Source: Micropruina sonneratiae (lineage in GTDB: Bacteria; Actinomycetota; Actinomycetes; Propionibacteriales; Propionibacteriaceae). Taken from it: a stretch of DNA of 64,000 bases. The position numbers and the translations under genes are program-made. The notes below the pieces were generated by a model. It did no database searches, was not told the DNA's origin, and saw only the letters and a program-made list of their open reading frames with translations. This document shows, in pieces, positions 35,686 to 46,041 of the stretch (within the stretch, counting starts at the first letter, position 1; every line of letters begins with the position of its first letter). The stretch is from assembly GCF_025972045.1 (NCBI RefSeq), contig NZ_JAPDHX010000002.1, positions 186,001 to 250,000 on the forward strand, read 5' to 3'.

Positions 35686-38600
35686 ATGGCTCTGACGCCT
35701 CTGCCCGCGAGGCCCGCGCAAGGACTGTACGACCCCGCCTTCGAGCACGACGCCTGTGGTGTCGCGTTCATCGCCCAGTTGAGCGGCGAGGCCAGCCACG
35801 ACATCGTCGCCAAGGGCCTGACCGCGCTGGAGAACCTCGACCACCGCGGCGCCACCGGCGCCGACGCCGCCGCCGGTGACGGTGCCGGCATGCTGCTGCA
35901 GGTGCCGGACGCCTTCCTGCGCCAGGTCGTCGACTTCGATCTTCCCGAGGCGGGCGGCTACGCGATGGGCATGGCCTTCCTGCCCACCTCGCCGGTGAAG
36001 CGGGCCGGGGCCAAGCGGACCATCGAGTACATCGCCATCGAGGAGGGCCTCGACGTCCTCGGCTGGCGCGAGGTCCCCACCGAGTCCAGCACCCTCAGCC
36101 CGGTCTCTCGTGAGGTGATGCCGGTCTTCGAGCAACTGTTCCTGGCCTCTCCCGGCGGCGAGACCGGCATCGACCTCGACCGGCTCGCCTACCCGCTGCG
36201 GCAGCGGGCGCGCAACGAGACCGGGGTCTACTTCGCCTCCCTCTCGGCCCGGACCACCGTCTACAAGGGCATGTTGACCACCCAGCAGCTGGCGGAGGTC
36301 TTCCCCGACCTGTCCGACGAGCGCATCGCGTCTGCGCTCGCCCTGGTGCATTCGCGCTTCTCGACCAACACCTTCCCGGCCTGGGAGCTGTCCCACCCGT
36401 ACCGGCTGATCGCCCACAACGGCGAGATCAACACGGTCAAGGGCAACCGCAACTGGATGCGGGCCCGCGAGGCGCTGCTCGCCTCCGACACGCTGCCCGG
36501 CGACCTCGAGCGGCTGTTCCCGATCTGCACCCCGGGCGGCTCGGACTCGGCGTCCTTCGACGAGGTCCTCGAGCTGCTGCACCTGGGTGGCCGGTCCCTG
36601 CCCCACGCGGTGATGATGATGATCCCGGAGCCGTGGGAGAACAACGCCGAGATGGATCCGGACCGGAAGGCGTTCTACTCCTTCCACGCCTCGCTGATGG
36701 AGCCCTGGGACGGCCCGGCGGCCGTCTGCTTCACCGACGGCAGCCTGATCGGCGCCACCCTCGACCGCAACGGGCTGCGCCCGGGCCGCTACTGGGTCAG
36801 CGACGACGGCCTGGTGGTGTTCGCCTCCGAGGCCGGCGTCATCGACATGCCGCAGAGCAGGGTCATCGCCAAGGGCCGGCTGCAGCCGGGCCGGATGCTG
36901 CTCGTCGACCTGACCGAGCACCGGCTGATCGACGACGACGAGATCAAGTCCTCGCTGGCCGCCGAGCATCCCTACGGCGAGTGGCTGGCCGAGGGCCGCG
37001 TCGACCTGGACGACCTGCCCGACCGGCAGCACGTGGTGCACAGCGCGGCCTCGGTGCTGCGCCGCCAGCAGGTCTTCGGCTACACCCACGAGGAGCTCAA
37101 GCTGCTGCTGGCGCCGATGGCGAACAGCGGCGCCGAGCCGATCGGCTCGATGGGTACCGACACGCCGCTGGCCGTGCTCAGCGAACGCCCGCGGCTGCTG
37201 TTCGACTACTTCGCCCAGCTGTTCGCCCAGGTCACCAATCCGCCGCTGGACGCCATTCGCGAAGAGCTGGTCACCTCGCTGAGTTCGACCTTCGGACCCG
37301 AGGGGAACCTGCTTCAGCCCGGGCCCGACTCGTGCAAGCACATCGTGATCGGCTACCCGGTGCTCGACTCCGACCAGTTGGCCAAGCTGGTGCGGATCAA
37401 CCGTGACGGGTCGATGCCGGCCTACGACACCCACGTGGTGCGTGGCCTGTACCCGGTCGAGGAGGGTGCGGCGGGTCTGAAGGCCACGCTCGACGAACTG
37501 TGCGCCGAGGTCACCGCGTCCATCGAACGGGGCTGCCGGACGATCATCCTGTCCGACCGGCACTCCAACGCCGACCTGGCGCCGATCCCGTCGCTGCTGC
37601 TCACCGCGGCCATCCACCACCACCTGGTGCGTGAGAAGACCCGCAGCAAGGTGGGCCTGATCGTCGAGGCCGGCGACGTCCGCGAAGTGCATCACGTGGC
37701 GCTCCTGGTCGGCTACGGCGCGGCCGCGGTCAACCCCTACCTGGCGTTCGAGTCGGCCGAGGACCTGGCCCGCCGCGAATGGCTGGTGAAGGTCGAGCCC
37801 GAGCAGGCCGTCGCCAACGTCCGCAAGGCGCTGGGCAAGGGCGTGCTGAAGGTGATGTCCAAGATGGGTGTCTCGACGATCGCGTCCTACACCGGGGCGC
37901 AGATCTTCGAGGCCCTGGGGCTCAGCACCGAGTTCGTGGACGCCTACTTCACCGGCACCACCAGCCGGGTCGAGGGCATCGGCCTGGAGGAGATTGCCCG
38001 CGGCATCGCCGCCCGGCACGCTATGGCCTACCCGCCGGACCGGATCACGCTGCCGCACCGCACCCTCAACGTGGGCGGTGAGTACCAGTGGCGTCGCGAA
38101 GGCGAGCCGCACCTGTTCGACCCCGAGACCGTCTTCCGGCTGCAGCACGCCACCCGCAGCAAGCGCTACGACATCTTCAAGGCCTACACCGACCGGGTGA
38201 ACGACCAGGCGAAGCGGCTGATGACGCTCCGTGGCCTGCTCGAGTTCAGTTCCGATCGCAAGCCGGTGCCGATCGACGAGGTCGAGCCGATCAGCGAGAT
38301 CGTCAAGCGGTTCTCCACCGGCGCCATGTCCTACGGCTCGATCTCGCTCGAGGCGCATCAGACCCTGGCAATCGCGATGAATCGGCTCGGCGGCAAGTCG
38401 AACACCGGTGAGGGCGGTGAGGACGTCGACCGGCTGTACGACCCGGAACGCCGCTCGGCGATCAAGCAGGTGGCCTCGGGACGCTTCGGCGTCACCTCCG
38501 ACTACCTGACCAACGCCGCCGACATCCAGATCAAGATGGCGCAGGGCGCCAAGCCCGGCGAGGGCGGCCAGCTGCCCGGCCAGAAGGTGTACCCGTGGGT

Positions 38601-40206
38601 GGCGAAGACCCGGCACTCGACGCCGGGCGTCGGCCTGATCAGCCCGCCGCCGCACCACGACATCTACTCCATCGAGGATCTCAAGCAGCTGATCCACGAC
38701 CTCAAGTGCGCCAACCCGAGCGCCCGGGTGCACGTCAAGCTGGTGGCCGAGGTCGGCGTCGGCACGGTCGCCGCCGGCGTCTCCAAGGCCAAGGCCGACG
38801 TGGTGCTGATCTCCGGCCACGACGGCGGCACCGGCGCGGCGCCGCTGACCTCGCTCAAGCACGCCGGCGGACCGTGGGAGCTCGGCCTGGCCGAGACCCA
38901 GCAGACGCTGCTGCTCAACGGCCTGCGCGACCGCATCGTCGTGCAGGTCGACGGCCAGCTGAAGACCGGCCGCGACGTGGTGATCGGCGCCCTGCTGGGG
39001 GCTGAGGAGTTCGGCTTCGCCACCGCGCCGCTGGTGGTGTCGGGCTGCATCATGATGCGGGTCTGTCACCTCGACACCTGCCCGGTCGGCGTCGCCACGC
39101 AGAACCCCGAGTTGCGCGCCAAGTACTCCGGGCACGCCGACTACGTGGTGAACTTCTTCGAGTTCATCGCTCAGGAGGTGCGCGAGATCCTGGCCTCGCT
39201 CGGCTTCCGCACCATCGAGGAGGCCGTCGGCCACGTCGAGGTGCTGCAGGCGCGCAGGGCGGTCGACCACTGGAAGGCCAGCGGGCTCGACCTGGAGCCG
39301 ATCCTGCACTGGGTCGACACCGACGGCCCGCTGCACGCCATCACCGGACAGGACCACGGCCTGGACGCCAAACTCGACGTCAAGCTGATCGAGCTGGCCC
39401 AGCCGGCCCTGAAGTCCGGCGAGTTGGTGCGCGCCGACCTGGCGGTGCGCAACGTCGACCGCACGGTCGGGACCATCCTGGGCCACGAGGTCACGAAGGC
39501 CACCAGGGGCAAGGGCCTGCCGGAGAACACCATCGACCTGACGCTGCGCGGCACCGCCGGGCAGAGCTTCGGAGCGTTCCTGCCGGCCGGCATCACGCTG
39601 CGGCTGGTCGGCGACACCAACGACTACTTCGGCAAGGGCCTGTCCGGCGGCCGGCTGACCGTGCGGCCCGCCGAGGACGCCGCGTTCGTCGCCGAGGAGC
39701 ACATCATCGCCGGCAACGTGATCGCCTACGGCGCCACCTCCGGCGAGCTGTTCATCCGGGGCAAGGTGGGGGAACGGTTCTGCGTCCGCAACTCGGGCGC
39801 GACCGCGGTCGTCGAGGGTGTCGGCGACCACGGCTGCGAGTACATGACGGGCGGTGAGGCCCTCGTCCTGGGCGCGACCGGCCGCAACTTCGCCGCCGGC
39901 ATGTCCGGCGGTCTGGCCTACGTGCTCGACCTGGACACCAGCCGGCTGAACACCGAGATGGTCGACGCGCTCGATCCCACCGAGGCCGACCTGGCCCGCA
40001 TCCGCGAGTTGCTGGTCAAGCACGCCGAGGAGACCGGCTCGGCGGTCGCGACACGACTGCTCGAGGGCGGCAGCCTGTCCGCCCGGTTCACCGTCGTCAC
40101 CCCGCGCGACTACGCCCGGGTGCTGGCCGCCAGGAATGAGGCCGAGCGGGCCGGACTGGATGAACAGGCAACCACCACGATGATGATGGAGGCCGCGCAT
40201 GGCTGA
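35686..40206 (+). CDS. gltB: glutamate synthase (NADPH) large subunit
   Basis: Makes two glutamates from glutamine and 2-oxoglutarate. 1506 residues. A 23-residue propeptide precedes C24 in [10 protein letters not shown], which becomes the N-terminal nucleophile of the class II amidotransferase domain (about 24-420). A central linker, the FMN-binding synthase barrel (about 830-1200, with [30 protein letters not shown] and the 3Fe-4S cysteines in [18 protein letters not shown]) and the C-terminal beta-helix GXGXG domain follow. All are complete. GAGGAG precedes ATG 35686. It overlaps gltD by 8 nt. Confidence 0.96.
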   Translation: MALTPLPARPAQGLYDPAFEHDACGVAFIAQLSGEASHDIVAKGLTALENLDHRGATGADAAAGDGAGMLLQVPDAFLRQVVDFDLPEAGGYAMGMAFLPTSPVKRAGAKRTIEYIAIEEGLDVLGWREVPTESSTLSPVSREVMPVFEQLFLASPGGETGIDLDRLAYPLRQRARNETGVYFASLSARTTVYKGMLTTQQLAEVFPDLSDERIASALALVHSRFSTNTFPAWELSHPYRLIAHNGEINTVKGNRNWMRAREALLASDTLPGDLERLFPICTPGGSDSASFDEVLELLHLGGRSLPHAVMMMIPEPWENNAEMDPDRKAFYSFHASLMEPWDGPAAVCFTDGSLIGATLDRNGLRPGRYWVSDDGLVVFASEAGVIDMPQSRVIAKGRLQPGRMLLVDLTEHRLIDDDEIKSSLAAEHPYGEWLAEGRVDLDDLPDRQHVVHSAASVLRRQQVFGYTHEELKLLLAPMANSGAEPIGSMGTDTPLAVLSERPRLLFDYFAQLFAQVTNPPLDAIREELVTSLSSTFGPEGNLLQPGPDSCKHIVIGYPVLDSDQLAKLVRINRDGSMPAYDTHVVRGLYPVEEGAAGLKATLDELCAEVTASIERGCRTIILSDRHSNADLAPIPSLLLTAAIHHHLVREKTRSKVGLIVEAGDVREVHHVALLVGYGAAAVNPYLAFESAEDLARREWLVKVEPEQAVANVRKALGKGVLKVMSKMGVSTIASYTGAQIFEALGLSTEFVDAYFTGTTSRVEGIGLEEIARGIAARHAMAYPPDRITLPHRTLNVGGEYQWRREGEPHLFDPETVFRLQHATRSKRYDIFKAYTDRVNDQAKRLMTLRGLLEFSSDRKPVPIDEVEPISEIVKRFSTGAMSYGSISLEAHQTLAIAMNRLGGKSNTGEGGEDVDRLYDPERRSAIKQVASGRFGVTSDYLTNAADIQIKMAQGAKPGEGGQLPGQKVYPWVAKTRHSTPGVGLISPPPHHDIYSIEDLKQLIHDLKCANPSARVHVKLVAEVGVGTVAAGVSKAKADVVLISGHDGGTGAAPLTSLKHAGGPWELGLAETQQTLLLNGLRDRIVVQVDGQLKTGRDVVIGALLGAEEFGFATAPLVVSGCIMMRVCHLDTCPVGVATQNPELRAKYSGHADYVVNFFEFIAQEVREILASLGFRTIEEAVGHVEVLQARRAVDHWKASGLDLEPILHWVDTDGPLHAITGQDHGLDAKLDVKLIELAQPALKSGELVRADLAVRNVDRTVGTILGHEVTKATRGKGLPENTIDLTLRGTAGQSFGAFLPAGITLRLVGDTNDYFGKGLSGGRLTVRPAEDAAFVAEEHIIAGNVIAYGATSGELFIRGKVGERFCVRNSGATAVVEGVGDHGCEYMTGGEALVLGATGRNFAAGMSGGLAYVLDLDTSRLNTEMVDALDPTEADLARIRELLVKHAEETGSAVATRLLEGGSLSARFTVVTPRDYARVLAARNEAERAGLDEQATTTMMMEAAHG

Positions 40207-41671
40207 CCCGAAGGGCTTCATGACCACTCCCCGCGAGGTCGCCTCGCGGCGTCCGGTCGCGGAGCGCATCCACGACTGGCACGAGGTCTACCCCGAATCG
40301 CCCGGCAAGGCCGTGCTGCCGATCATCACCAAGCAGGCGGGGCGCTGCATGGACTGCGGCATTCCGTTCTGCCATCAGGGCTGCCCGCTGGGCAACCTCA
40401 TCCCCGAGTGGAACGACCTGGTCTGGCGCGACGACTGGCGGGGTGCGACCGAGCGGCTGCACGCCACCAACAACTTCCCGGAGTTCACCGGACGGCTGTG
40501 CCCGGCACCCTGCGAGACGGCCTGCGTCGTCGGCATCAACCGCGAACCGGTGACCATCAAGAACGTCGAGGTCGCCATCATCGACCGGGCGTGGAGCGAT
40601 CGCCGGGTGACCGCGGTCACCCCCGAATGGCACACCGGCAAGACCGTCGCAGTGGTGGGCTCCGGTCCGGCAGGGCTGGCCGCCGCCCAGCAACTCACCC
40701 GGGCCGGGCACACCGTCGTGGTCTACGAGCGGGCGGACGCCATCGGCGGCCTGCTGCGCTACGGCATCCCCGAGTTCAAGATGGAGAAGGCGGTGCTCGA
40801 CCGCAGGCTGCGGCAGATGCGGCTGGAGGGCACGGTGTTCAAGACCGGGCGCCCCATCGGCACCCCCGACGATCTCTCCGGCGACGACCTCAAGGAGCGC
40901 TTCGACGCGATCGTGCTGGCCATCGGCTCGACCGTCGCTCGCGACCTGCCGGTGCCGGGCCGTGAACTGAACGGCATCCACCAGGCCATGGAGTTCCTGC
41001 CGCAGGCCAACCGGGCCGCGCTCGGCGAGGAGGTCGCCGACCAGATCGTCGCCACCGGCAAGCACGTGGTCATCATCGGCGGCGGTGACACCGGCGCGGA
41101 CTGCCTGGGCACCTCGATCAGGCAGGGCGCCGCCTCGGTCACCCAGCTCGAGATCCTGCCGATGCCGCCCGTGCAGCGGCCGGCGCACCAGCCCTGGCCG
41201 ACCTACCCGATGACCTTCCGGGTGTCGTCGGCCCACGAGGAGTCCGGTGACCGGGTGTACGCGGTGTCGACCAGCGAGTTCATCGGCGACGCCGACGGCT
41301 CGGTGAAGGAGTTGCGGCTGTCCGAGGTCGAGTTCGTCAACGGCCGCTTCGAGCCGGTCCCCGGCACCGAGCGGGTGCTGCCGGCCGAGCTGGTGCTGCT
41401 GGCGATGGGCTTCACCGGTCCCGAGAAGGGCGGCCTGGTCGACCAGCTCGGGGTCGATCTCGACCCGCGCGGCAACATCGCCCGGGACGAGAACTACGCC
41501 ACCTCGGAGCCGGGCGTGTTCGTCTGCGGCGACGCCGGCCGCGGCCAGTCGCTGATCGTGTGGGCGATCGCCGAGGGCCGCTCCTGCGCCAACGGGGTGG
41601 ACGCCTACCTGCAGGGGCGATCGCGGCTGCCGAAGCCGATCCTGCCCACCGAGCGCCCGATGATGGTCTGA
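40199..41671 (+). CDS. gltD: glutamate synthase small subunit
   Basis: 490-residue flavoprotein that passes electrons from NADPH to GltB. The N-terminal cysteine clusters [17 protein letters not shown] and [12 protein letters not shown] bind 4Fe-4S centres. The FAD Rossmann motif is [17 protein letters not shown], the NADPH motif is [16 protein letters not shown], and the late FAD contact is [19 protein letters not shown]. It starts 8 nt inside the end of gltB, so the two subunits are translationally coupled. A hairpin follows the stop. Confidence 0.95.
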   Translation: MADPKGFMTTPREVASRRPVAERIHDWHEVYPESPGKAVLPIITKQAGRCMDCGIPFCHQGCPLGNLIPEWNDLVWRDDWRGATERLHATNNFPEFTGRLCPAPCETACVVGINREPVTIKNVEVAIIDRAWSDRRVTAVTPEWHTGKTVAVVGSGPAGLAAAQQLTRAGHTVVVYERADAIGGLLRYGIPEFKMEKAVLDRRLRQMRLEGTVFKTGRPIGTPDDLSGDDLKERFDAIVLAIGSTVARDLPVPGRELNGIHQAMEFLPQANRAALGEEVADQIVATGKHVVIIGGGDTGADCLGTSIRQGAASVTQLEILPMPPVQRPAHQPWPTYPMTFRVSSAHEESGDRVYAVSTSEFIGDADGSVKELRLSEVEFVNGRFEPVPGTERVLPAELVLLAMGFTGPEKGGLVDQLGVDLDPRGNIARDENYATSEPGVFVCGDAGRGQSLIVWAIAEGRSCANGVDAYLQGRSRLPKPILPTERPMMV

Positions 41672-41687
41672 TCCGGCCGATCGGGGG

Positions 41688-41711
41688 CGGGCGGCGCTCG
41701 GCGTCCGCCCG
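41688..41711 (+). terminator. hairpin after gltD
   Basis: CGGGCGG (41688-41694) pairs with CCGCCCG (41705-41711) around a 10-nt loop, 17 bp after the gltD stop. It is a likely factor-aided terminator without a T-tract. Confidence 0.5.
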
Positions 41712-41785
41712 ACGTGGAGGGGTGGACGCTGTTGACCCGCGGACCGCGCAGCGCAACGCTGGCGTCCTGACTAGAAGGAGTGCCG

Positions 41786-42364
41786 GTGGCCAAGCTGAAG
41801 AAGCTGCTCAGGCGGGCGGCCGAGATCGTCCACCTGCCCCTGCCCGCGTCCTCACCCGCGGTGCGGCCGCTGGTCGCGCCGACCGACCTGGTCGAGGAGT
41901 ACATCAGGGCGTGGGACGCCAAGGACGCCGACGCGATCGGCCGGCTGTTCGTCGAGGACGCCGATTTCGTCAATGTCGTGGGGCTGTGGTGGACGGGCCG
42001 CCGCTCGATCGTGAAGGCGCAGCGTTTCGGCTTCCAGAACGCCTTCGCCAACGCCACCATCCGGCTCAGCAAGGTGAGCCAGCGGTTGCTCGGTGACGAC
42101 GCCGCGGTGGTGATGGCGCAGTGGCAGATCTCCGGCCAGGTCGATCCCGACCGACAACCTGTCGAGCCGCGCCGCGGCGTGATCCAGGCCACCCTGGTCA
42201 AGCTCGACGACGGCACCTGGCTCGGGGTCAGCTGCACCAACACCGACATGGCCATGGCGGCGGACACCTTCGTCTCCCGCGAGGGCCGATTGACCGCGAC
42301 CAGCTACATCAAAGGCCCCACCGCCCAGGAGCTGGCCGCCGCCGAGGACGGCCCCACCTTCTAG
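41786..42364 (+). CDS. SgcJ/EcaC-family protein (SnoaL/NTF2-like fold)
   Basis: 192 residues. After a basic N-terminal segment (AKLKKLLRRAAEI) comes an NTF2-like cone fold: YIRAWDAKDADAIGRLFVED, a WWTGRRSIVKAQRFGF strand-helix, and VVMAQWQISG. Members of this family were first seen in enediyne and other secondary-metabolite clusters, but many are of unknown function. No biosynthetic cluster is present here. GTG 41786 is chosen because AAGGAG (41774-41779) is 6 nt upstream; the GTG at 41780 abuts that site. Confidence 0.72.
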   Translation: MAKLKKLLRRAAEIVHLPLPASSPAVRPLVAPTDLVEEYIRAWDAKDADAIGRLFVEDADFVNVVGLWWTGRRSIVKAQRFGFQNAFANATIRLSKVSQRLLGDDAAVVMAQWQISGQVDPDRQPVEPRRGVIQATLVKLDDGTWLGVSCTNTDMAMAADTFVSREGRLTATSYIKGPTAQELAAAEDGPTF

Positions 42365-42702
42365 CAGCGGTTCGCGACCGGCAGTGTCCGGGCCACCCTG
42401 CTGGCGCTACTGGCGTTGATGCCGTTCGCCCGGTCGCTGAAGATCGGCGCCGTCGAACTGCAACGGCCCGAGACGGTGCGGCCGGCCTTCGGACGGTGCA
42501 AGGCGTTGCGCACCAGTTCGCTGATGCAACGCGGCTACCATCTCGCCTCGTTCGCCCTCCCCGTCACCCCCGACTCGGGGCGCAGCCGGCGCGACGTCGT
42601 CGAGGCCGACCTGTTCCGGACGTCCCGACCAGACCGAGCGGGCGTCCTGATCCGGCGCCTGCGGCGCTGGCGGCACGGCGTCCGGCGGGGCACGATGGGC
42701 CG
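42365..42702 (+). other. 338-bp gap with a doubtful open frame
   Basis: From ATG 42419 a frame stays open with good codon bias (MPFARSLKIGAVELQRPETV, then GYHLASFALPVTPDSG), but it runs on into the next gene in another frame and has no ribosome site. It may be a decayed gene or chance in GC-rich DNA. The right end (42691-42702) carries the promoter of the next gene. Nothing else is seen. Confidence 0.3.
42691..42696 (+). promoter_or_regulatory. -10 box for the DUF1697 gene (leaderless)
   Basis: CACGAT lies 6 nt before ATG 42703. The same hexamer at the same distance precedes ppk2. Confidence 0.4.
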
Positions 42703-43236
42703 ATGGCGACCAAGCGTTGGGCGGGACTACTACGGGCGGTCAACGTGGGCGGCCGGACGCTGCCCATGGCGACCCTGCGTGAGGTGGCCGAGGAGGCCGG
42801 ATTCGAGCAGGTGCGCACCCTGTTGGCATCGGGCAACGTCGTGTTCACCGGTTCCGGATCGGCGGCCGCGGTGCGCGGCAGGCTCGAGCGGGCCATCGCC
42901 GAGCACACCGGATTCCGGGTGGAGGTGCTGCTGCGTTCCAAGCAGCAGCTCGATCGTTTGCTGGCGGACAACCCCTTCCCGCAGGGCAAGGGTTCGCAGG
43001 TGCTGGTCGGCTTCCTGGACGGCCCGGCCCCGGCCGGCCTCGCTGCTGCGCTCGTCGACGTCGCGGTGAACGAGGAGGTCGTGGTGGCCGGCAAGCACGT
43101 CTGGGTGCACTTCCCCGACGGGATGGGCCGCTCGGCACTGGCGGCACGACTCCCCACGCTGGCCCGGCCCCGGATCGTGACCGGGCGCAACGTGAACACC
43201 GTCACCCGGCTGGCCGGAATGATCGATCCTGACTAG
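42703..43236 (+). CDS. DUF1697 protein
   Basis: 177 residues. The family start WAGLLRAVNVGGRTLPMATL is followed by RTLLASGNVVFTG and late HVWVHFPDGMGRSALA and GRNVNTVTRLAGM. This is a widespread alpha/beta family of unknown biochemical role. ATG 42703 is placed by the CACGAT box. The next gene has its own promoter 37 bp later. Confidence 0.85.
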   Translation: MATKRWAGLLRAVNVGGRTLPMATLREVAEEAGFEQVRTLLASGNVVFTGSGSAAAVRGRLERAIAEHTGFRVEVLLRSKQQLDRLLADNPFPQGKGSQVLVGFLDGPAPAGLAAALVDVAVNEEVVVAGKHVWVHFPDGMGRSALAARLPTLARPRIVTGRNVNTVTRLAGMIDPD

Positions 43237-43272
43237 CCGATGAACCGGACGGGTCCTGTCCGGAACCCTGGT

Positions 43273-43278
43273 TACAGT
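43273..43278 (+). promoter_or_regulatory. -10 box for the 43285 operon (leaderless)
   Basis: TACAGT lies 6 nt before ATG 43285. It rejects the longer frame that begins at 43240. Confidence 0.5.
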
Positions 43279-43284
43279 GACGCC

Positions 43285-44265
43285 ATGACCGAACCTGACG
43301 TTCCCGTCGAGTGGCTGTTGGCGACCGATCCGGCACTGCGCTGGCAGGTCGAACGTGACCTGCTCGGCGCCCCCGAAGCAGTCTGGCGAGCCACCCGGGC
43401 GCGCATCGCCACCGAGGGCATGGGTGCACGGCTGCTCGCCCAGCAGGACGCCGACGGGCAGTGGGCCCAGGGCGCCTACTTCCCCGGCGAGGGCCACTGG
43501 TCGGCGTGGCTGAAGCACCAGCCGGGCCAGCCCTGGACGGCCACCACCTGGTCGCTGTTCACGCTGTGCCGGTGGGGGCTGGACGCGGCCGCGCTGGCCG
43601 GCACCGCCGAGAAGCTCGCCGCCAACAGCCACTGGGAGTACGACGACCTGCCCTACTGGGGCGGCGAGGTCGACGTCTGCATCAACGGCTTCACCCTGAC
43701 CAGCGGTACCTGGCTGGGCGCCGACGTGGCCGGCCTGGTCGACTGGTTCGCCGAGCACCGGCTGGCCGACGGCGGCTGGAACTGCGAATGGGAGACCGGC
43801 TCGACCCGGTCGTCCTACCACTCGACGCTGAATGCGCTGGAGGCGTTGCTGTTCCGTGAGGTCTACGGGCCCGACCGTGCATCCCTGGCCTCGCTGCGCC
43901 GCGGGGGAGAGGAGTACCTGCTGTCGCGCGGGCTGCGCAGGCGGGCCTCGACCGGCGAACAGGTGGCCCCGTGGGCGACCCTGCTGGCGTACCCGCCGCG
44001 GTACCGCTACGACGTGCTCCGCGCCCTGGACTATTTCCGCCGGGCGGCGGCGGTCGACGGCGTCCGACCCGATCCGCGGCTGGCCGAGGCGGTCGAGATC
44101 GTCAGGGCCAAGCGACAGCCCGACGGTCGCTGGCTGCAGGAGGCGAACCTGCCCGGCCAGGAGTGGTTCCCGATCGACGTCGCCGTGGGCAAACCGTCGC
44201 CGTGGCTGACCCTCTACGCCACCCGCGTGCTGCGCTGGTGGGACGACGAACAGGAGAAGGCATGA
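43285..44265 (+). CDS. terpene-cyclase-fold (alpha/alpha toroid) protein
   Basis: 326 residues resembling the squalene-hopene cyclase/prenyltransferase toroid. Repeated QW-like motifs appear as LLAQQDADGQWAQGAYFPG, HRLADGGWNCEWETGSTRSS and AKRQPDGRWLQEANLPG. It is only half the length of a hopene cyclase (over 600 aa), and I see no DXDD catalytic motif, so it is probably not a classic cyclase. It is the first gene of a three-gene operon (ATGA overlap with the next gene), with a cystathionine gamma-type enzyme and a GNAT protein. What it binds or makes is unknown. Confidence 0.7.
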   Translation: MTEPDVPVEWLLATDPALRWQVERDLLGAPEAVWRATRARIATEGMGARLLAQQDADGQWAQGAYFPGEGHWSAWLKHQPGQPWTATTWSLFTLCRWGLDAAALAGTAEKLAANSHWEYDDLPYWGGEVDVCINGFTLTSGTWLGADVAGLVDWFAEHRLADGGWNCEWETGSTRSSYHSTLNALEALLFREVYGPDRASLASLRRGGEEYLLSRGLRRRASTGEQVAPWATLLAYPPRYRYDVLRALDYFRRAAAVDGVRPDPRLAEAVEIVRAKRQPDGRWLQEANLPGQEWFPIDVAVGKPSPWLTLYATRVLRWWDDEQEKA

Positions 44266-45392
44266 GCGACCCGGCTCGTTGGAGCCCGGCCACCCGCGCC
44301 GTCGTCGCCGGCCGCCCTGCTCGCGAGGCGGGAGCACCGGTCGGCCCGAGCGTGGAGCTGACGTCGACCTACGTTTCGTGGGAGCCGTTCGGGGCCACCG
44401 ATCCGGGCATCTACACCCGGATGAACAACGCGAACTGGCGTGACCTGGAGCAGGCCGTCGGTGTGCTCGAGGGCGGCACCGCCGTGGTGTTCGGCGCCGG
44501 CATGGCCGCCGCCGCCGCCCTGTTCGACCTCGTGCCGGCGGGTGGTCGGGTGGTGATGGCCGACGCCTGCTACGGCTCGATGCTGTCCCTGGCGGGCAAG
44601 CTGGCCGCCGCCGGCCGGTTCAGCCTCGAGCTGGTCGACGTCAGCGACACCGGCGCGGTGCTGGCGGCCCTGCAGGGCACGGACTGGCTGATCATCGAGT
44701 CCCCGACCAACCCATTGCTCCAGGTGGCCGACCTGGCCGCGATCGGCGAGGCGGCGAATCGGCTCGGCGTCCGCTGGGCGGTGGACAACACCTTCGCCAC
44801 CCCGCTGCTGCAGAACCCGCTCGACTTCGGCGCCTCGGTGGTGCTGCATTCGGGCACCAAGTACCTGGCCGGGCACTCCGACGTGGTGCTCGGCGTGCTG
44901 GTGGCCCGCGATCCGAGTCTGCTCGATGCGATCGTCGCCTACCGCGGCCTGCACGGCGGCATCCTGGGCCCGATGGAGGCCTGGCTGGCGCTGCGCGGGC
45001 TGCGGACGCTCGCCGTTCGGGTCGAGCGGCAGCAGGCCAGCGCCGGGGTGCTGGCGCGGCGGCTGGCCGCGCATCCGGCGGTCGAACGGGTGCGCTACCC
45101 GGGCCTGGCGTCCGACCCGGGGCACGTCCTGGCGGCCCGACAGATGCGGGGCTTCGGCGGCATGCTGTCGATCGAACTGGCCGGCGGACGCGAGGCCGCC
45201 GACGCCCTGGTCGCGGCGGTCAGGCTGTGGGTGCCGGCCACCAGCCTGGGCGGGGTCGAGTCGCTGCTCGAGCGACGCCGTCGCATCCCTGCCGAGCCGC
45301 CCACCGTGCCGGAGAACCTGGTCCGGCTCTCCGTGGGGCTCGAGGACGTGGAGGATCTGTGGGCCGACCTGGAACAGGCGCTCGGGGCGTGA
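44262..45392 (+). CDS. cystathionine gamma-synthase/lyase family PLP enzyme
   Basis: 376 residues of the Cys/Met-metabolism PLP family: FGAGMAAAAALFDLVPAG, LIIESPTNPLLQVADL, VDNTFATPLLQNPL with the PLP Asp, the Schiff-base lysine in LHSGTKYLAGHSDVVLG, and a late RLSVGLEDVEDLWADL. Members include cystathionine gamma-synthase, gamma-lyase and methionine gamma-lyase, and sequence alone does not decide between them. The usual tyrosine of the YSR motif is replaced by IYTRM near residue 50, the normal place, so the active site looks intact. It overlaps its neighbours on both sides. Confidence 0.85.
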   Translation: MSDPARWSPATRAVVAGRPAREAGAPVGPSVELTSTYVSWEPFGATDPGIYTRMNNANWRDLEQAVGVLEGGTAVVFGAGMAAAAALFDLVPAGGRVVMADACYGSMLSLAGKLAAAGRFSLELVDVSDTGAVLAALQGTDWLIIESPTNPLLQVADLAAIGEAANRLGVRWAVDNTFATPLLQNPLDFGASVVLHSGTKYLAGHSDVVLGVLVARDPSLLDAIVAYRGLHGGILGPMEAWLALRGLRTLAVRVERQQASAGVLARRLAAHPAVERVRYPGLASDPGHVLAARQMRGFGGMLSIELAGGREAADALVAAVRLWVPATSLGGVESLLERRRRIPAEPPTVPENLVRLSVGLEDVEDLWADLEQALGA

Positions 45393-46015
45393 CCGCGGCG
45401 GCCGGGCGAGCGGCCACCGGCGCCGGAGGGGAGGCTGCCGGGAACTGGCGGGTGCTGCCGGCCGCCGAGGCCGGAGCGGACGCTGTCGCCGCGGTGTTCG
45501 GTGCACGTGGGCCGGCCGCGACCTGTCACTGCCAGCGTTACAAGCTCGCGCCACGGGAGTCGTTCGCCGCGCTGGGCCGCGAGGAGCTGACCTTCCGGCT
45601 GCAGCTGCAGGCGGCCGACCCGCCTGGACCCGGCCTGGTCGGCTTCGAGGACGACCAACCGGTGGCCTGGTGCGCCGTCGAGTCCCGCGCCGACTACGCC
45701 GGGCTGCTTCGGGCGTTCAAGGTTCCCTGGGAGGGCCGCGACGAGAACCGCGCCGACCGGGGCGTCTGGGCCGTCACCTGCTTCACCACCCGGTCCGGGC
45801 ACCGGCGCCGAGGGTACGGCTCACGGCTGGCGGTGGCGGCGGTCGAGCACGCCCGGCTGCACGGTGCCCGGGCGATCGAGGGGTACCCGATCCTGACCAC
45901 CGCGGTGATCACCGAGGAACTCCACGTCGGCACTCTGGGCATGTTCACCCGCGCCGGCTTCACCGAGGTGCACCGGCCCACCCCGCGCCGCGCGGTCGTC
46001 CGGCTGGAGCTGTGA
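45389..46015 (+). CDS. GNAT-family N-acetyltransferase
   Basis: 208 residues. The acetyl-CoA motif appears as VTCFTTRSGHRRRGYGSRL (R/Q-x-x-G-x-G/A form), followed by AVEHARLHGARAIEGYP and a C-terminal GMFTRAGFTEVHRPTPRRAV. An N-terminal CHCQRYKLAP segment is typical of a subgroup with a cysteine pair. The substrate is unknown. GTG 45389 overlaps the upstream gene by 4 nt (GTGA), so it belongs to the same operon. Confidence 0.85.
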   Translation: MTAAAGRAATGAGGEAAGNWRVLPAAEAGADAVAAVFGARGPAATCHCQRYKLAPRESFAALGREELTFRLQLQAADPPGPGLVGFEDDQPVAWCAVESRADYAGLLRAFKVPWEGRDENRADRGVWAVTCFTTRSGHRRRGYGSRLAVAAVEHARLHGARAIEGYPILTTAVITEELHVGTLGMFTRAGFTEVHRPTPRRAVVRLEL

Positions 46016-46029
46016 CGCGAACCGAACCC

Positions 46030-46035
46030 TACGAT
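46030..46035 (+). promoter_or_regulatory. -10 box for the dikinase gene (leaderless)
   Basis: TACGAT lies 6 nt before GTG 46042. It lies just after the GNAT stop and separates this gene from the operon upstream. Confidence 0.5.
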
Positions 46036-46041
46036 GAGTCG

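Noticed and set aside
35497-40269. A 1590-codon open frame on the minus strand opposite gltB
   Set aside because: It is antisense to the complete, well-motifed gltB, shows no domain, and is rich in Arg, Gln, His and Gly. GC3 bias keeps the opposite frame open.
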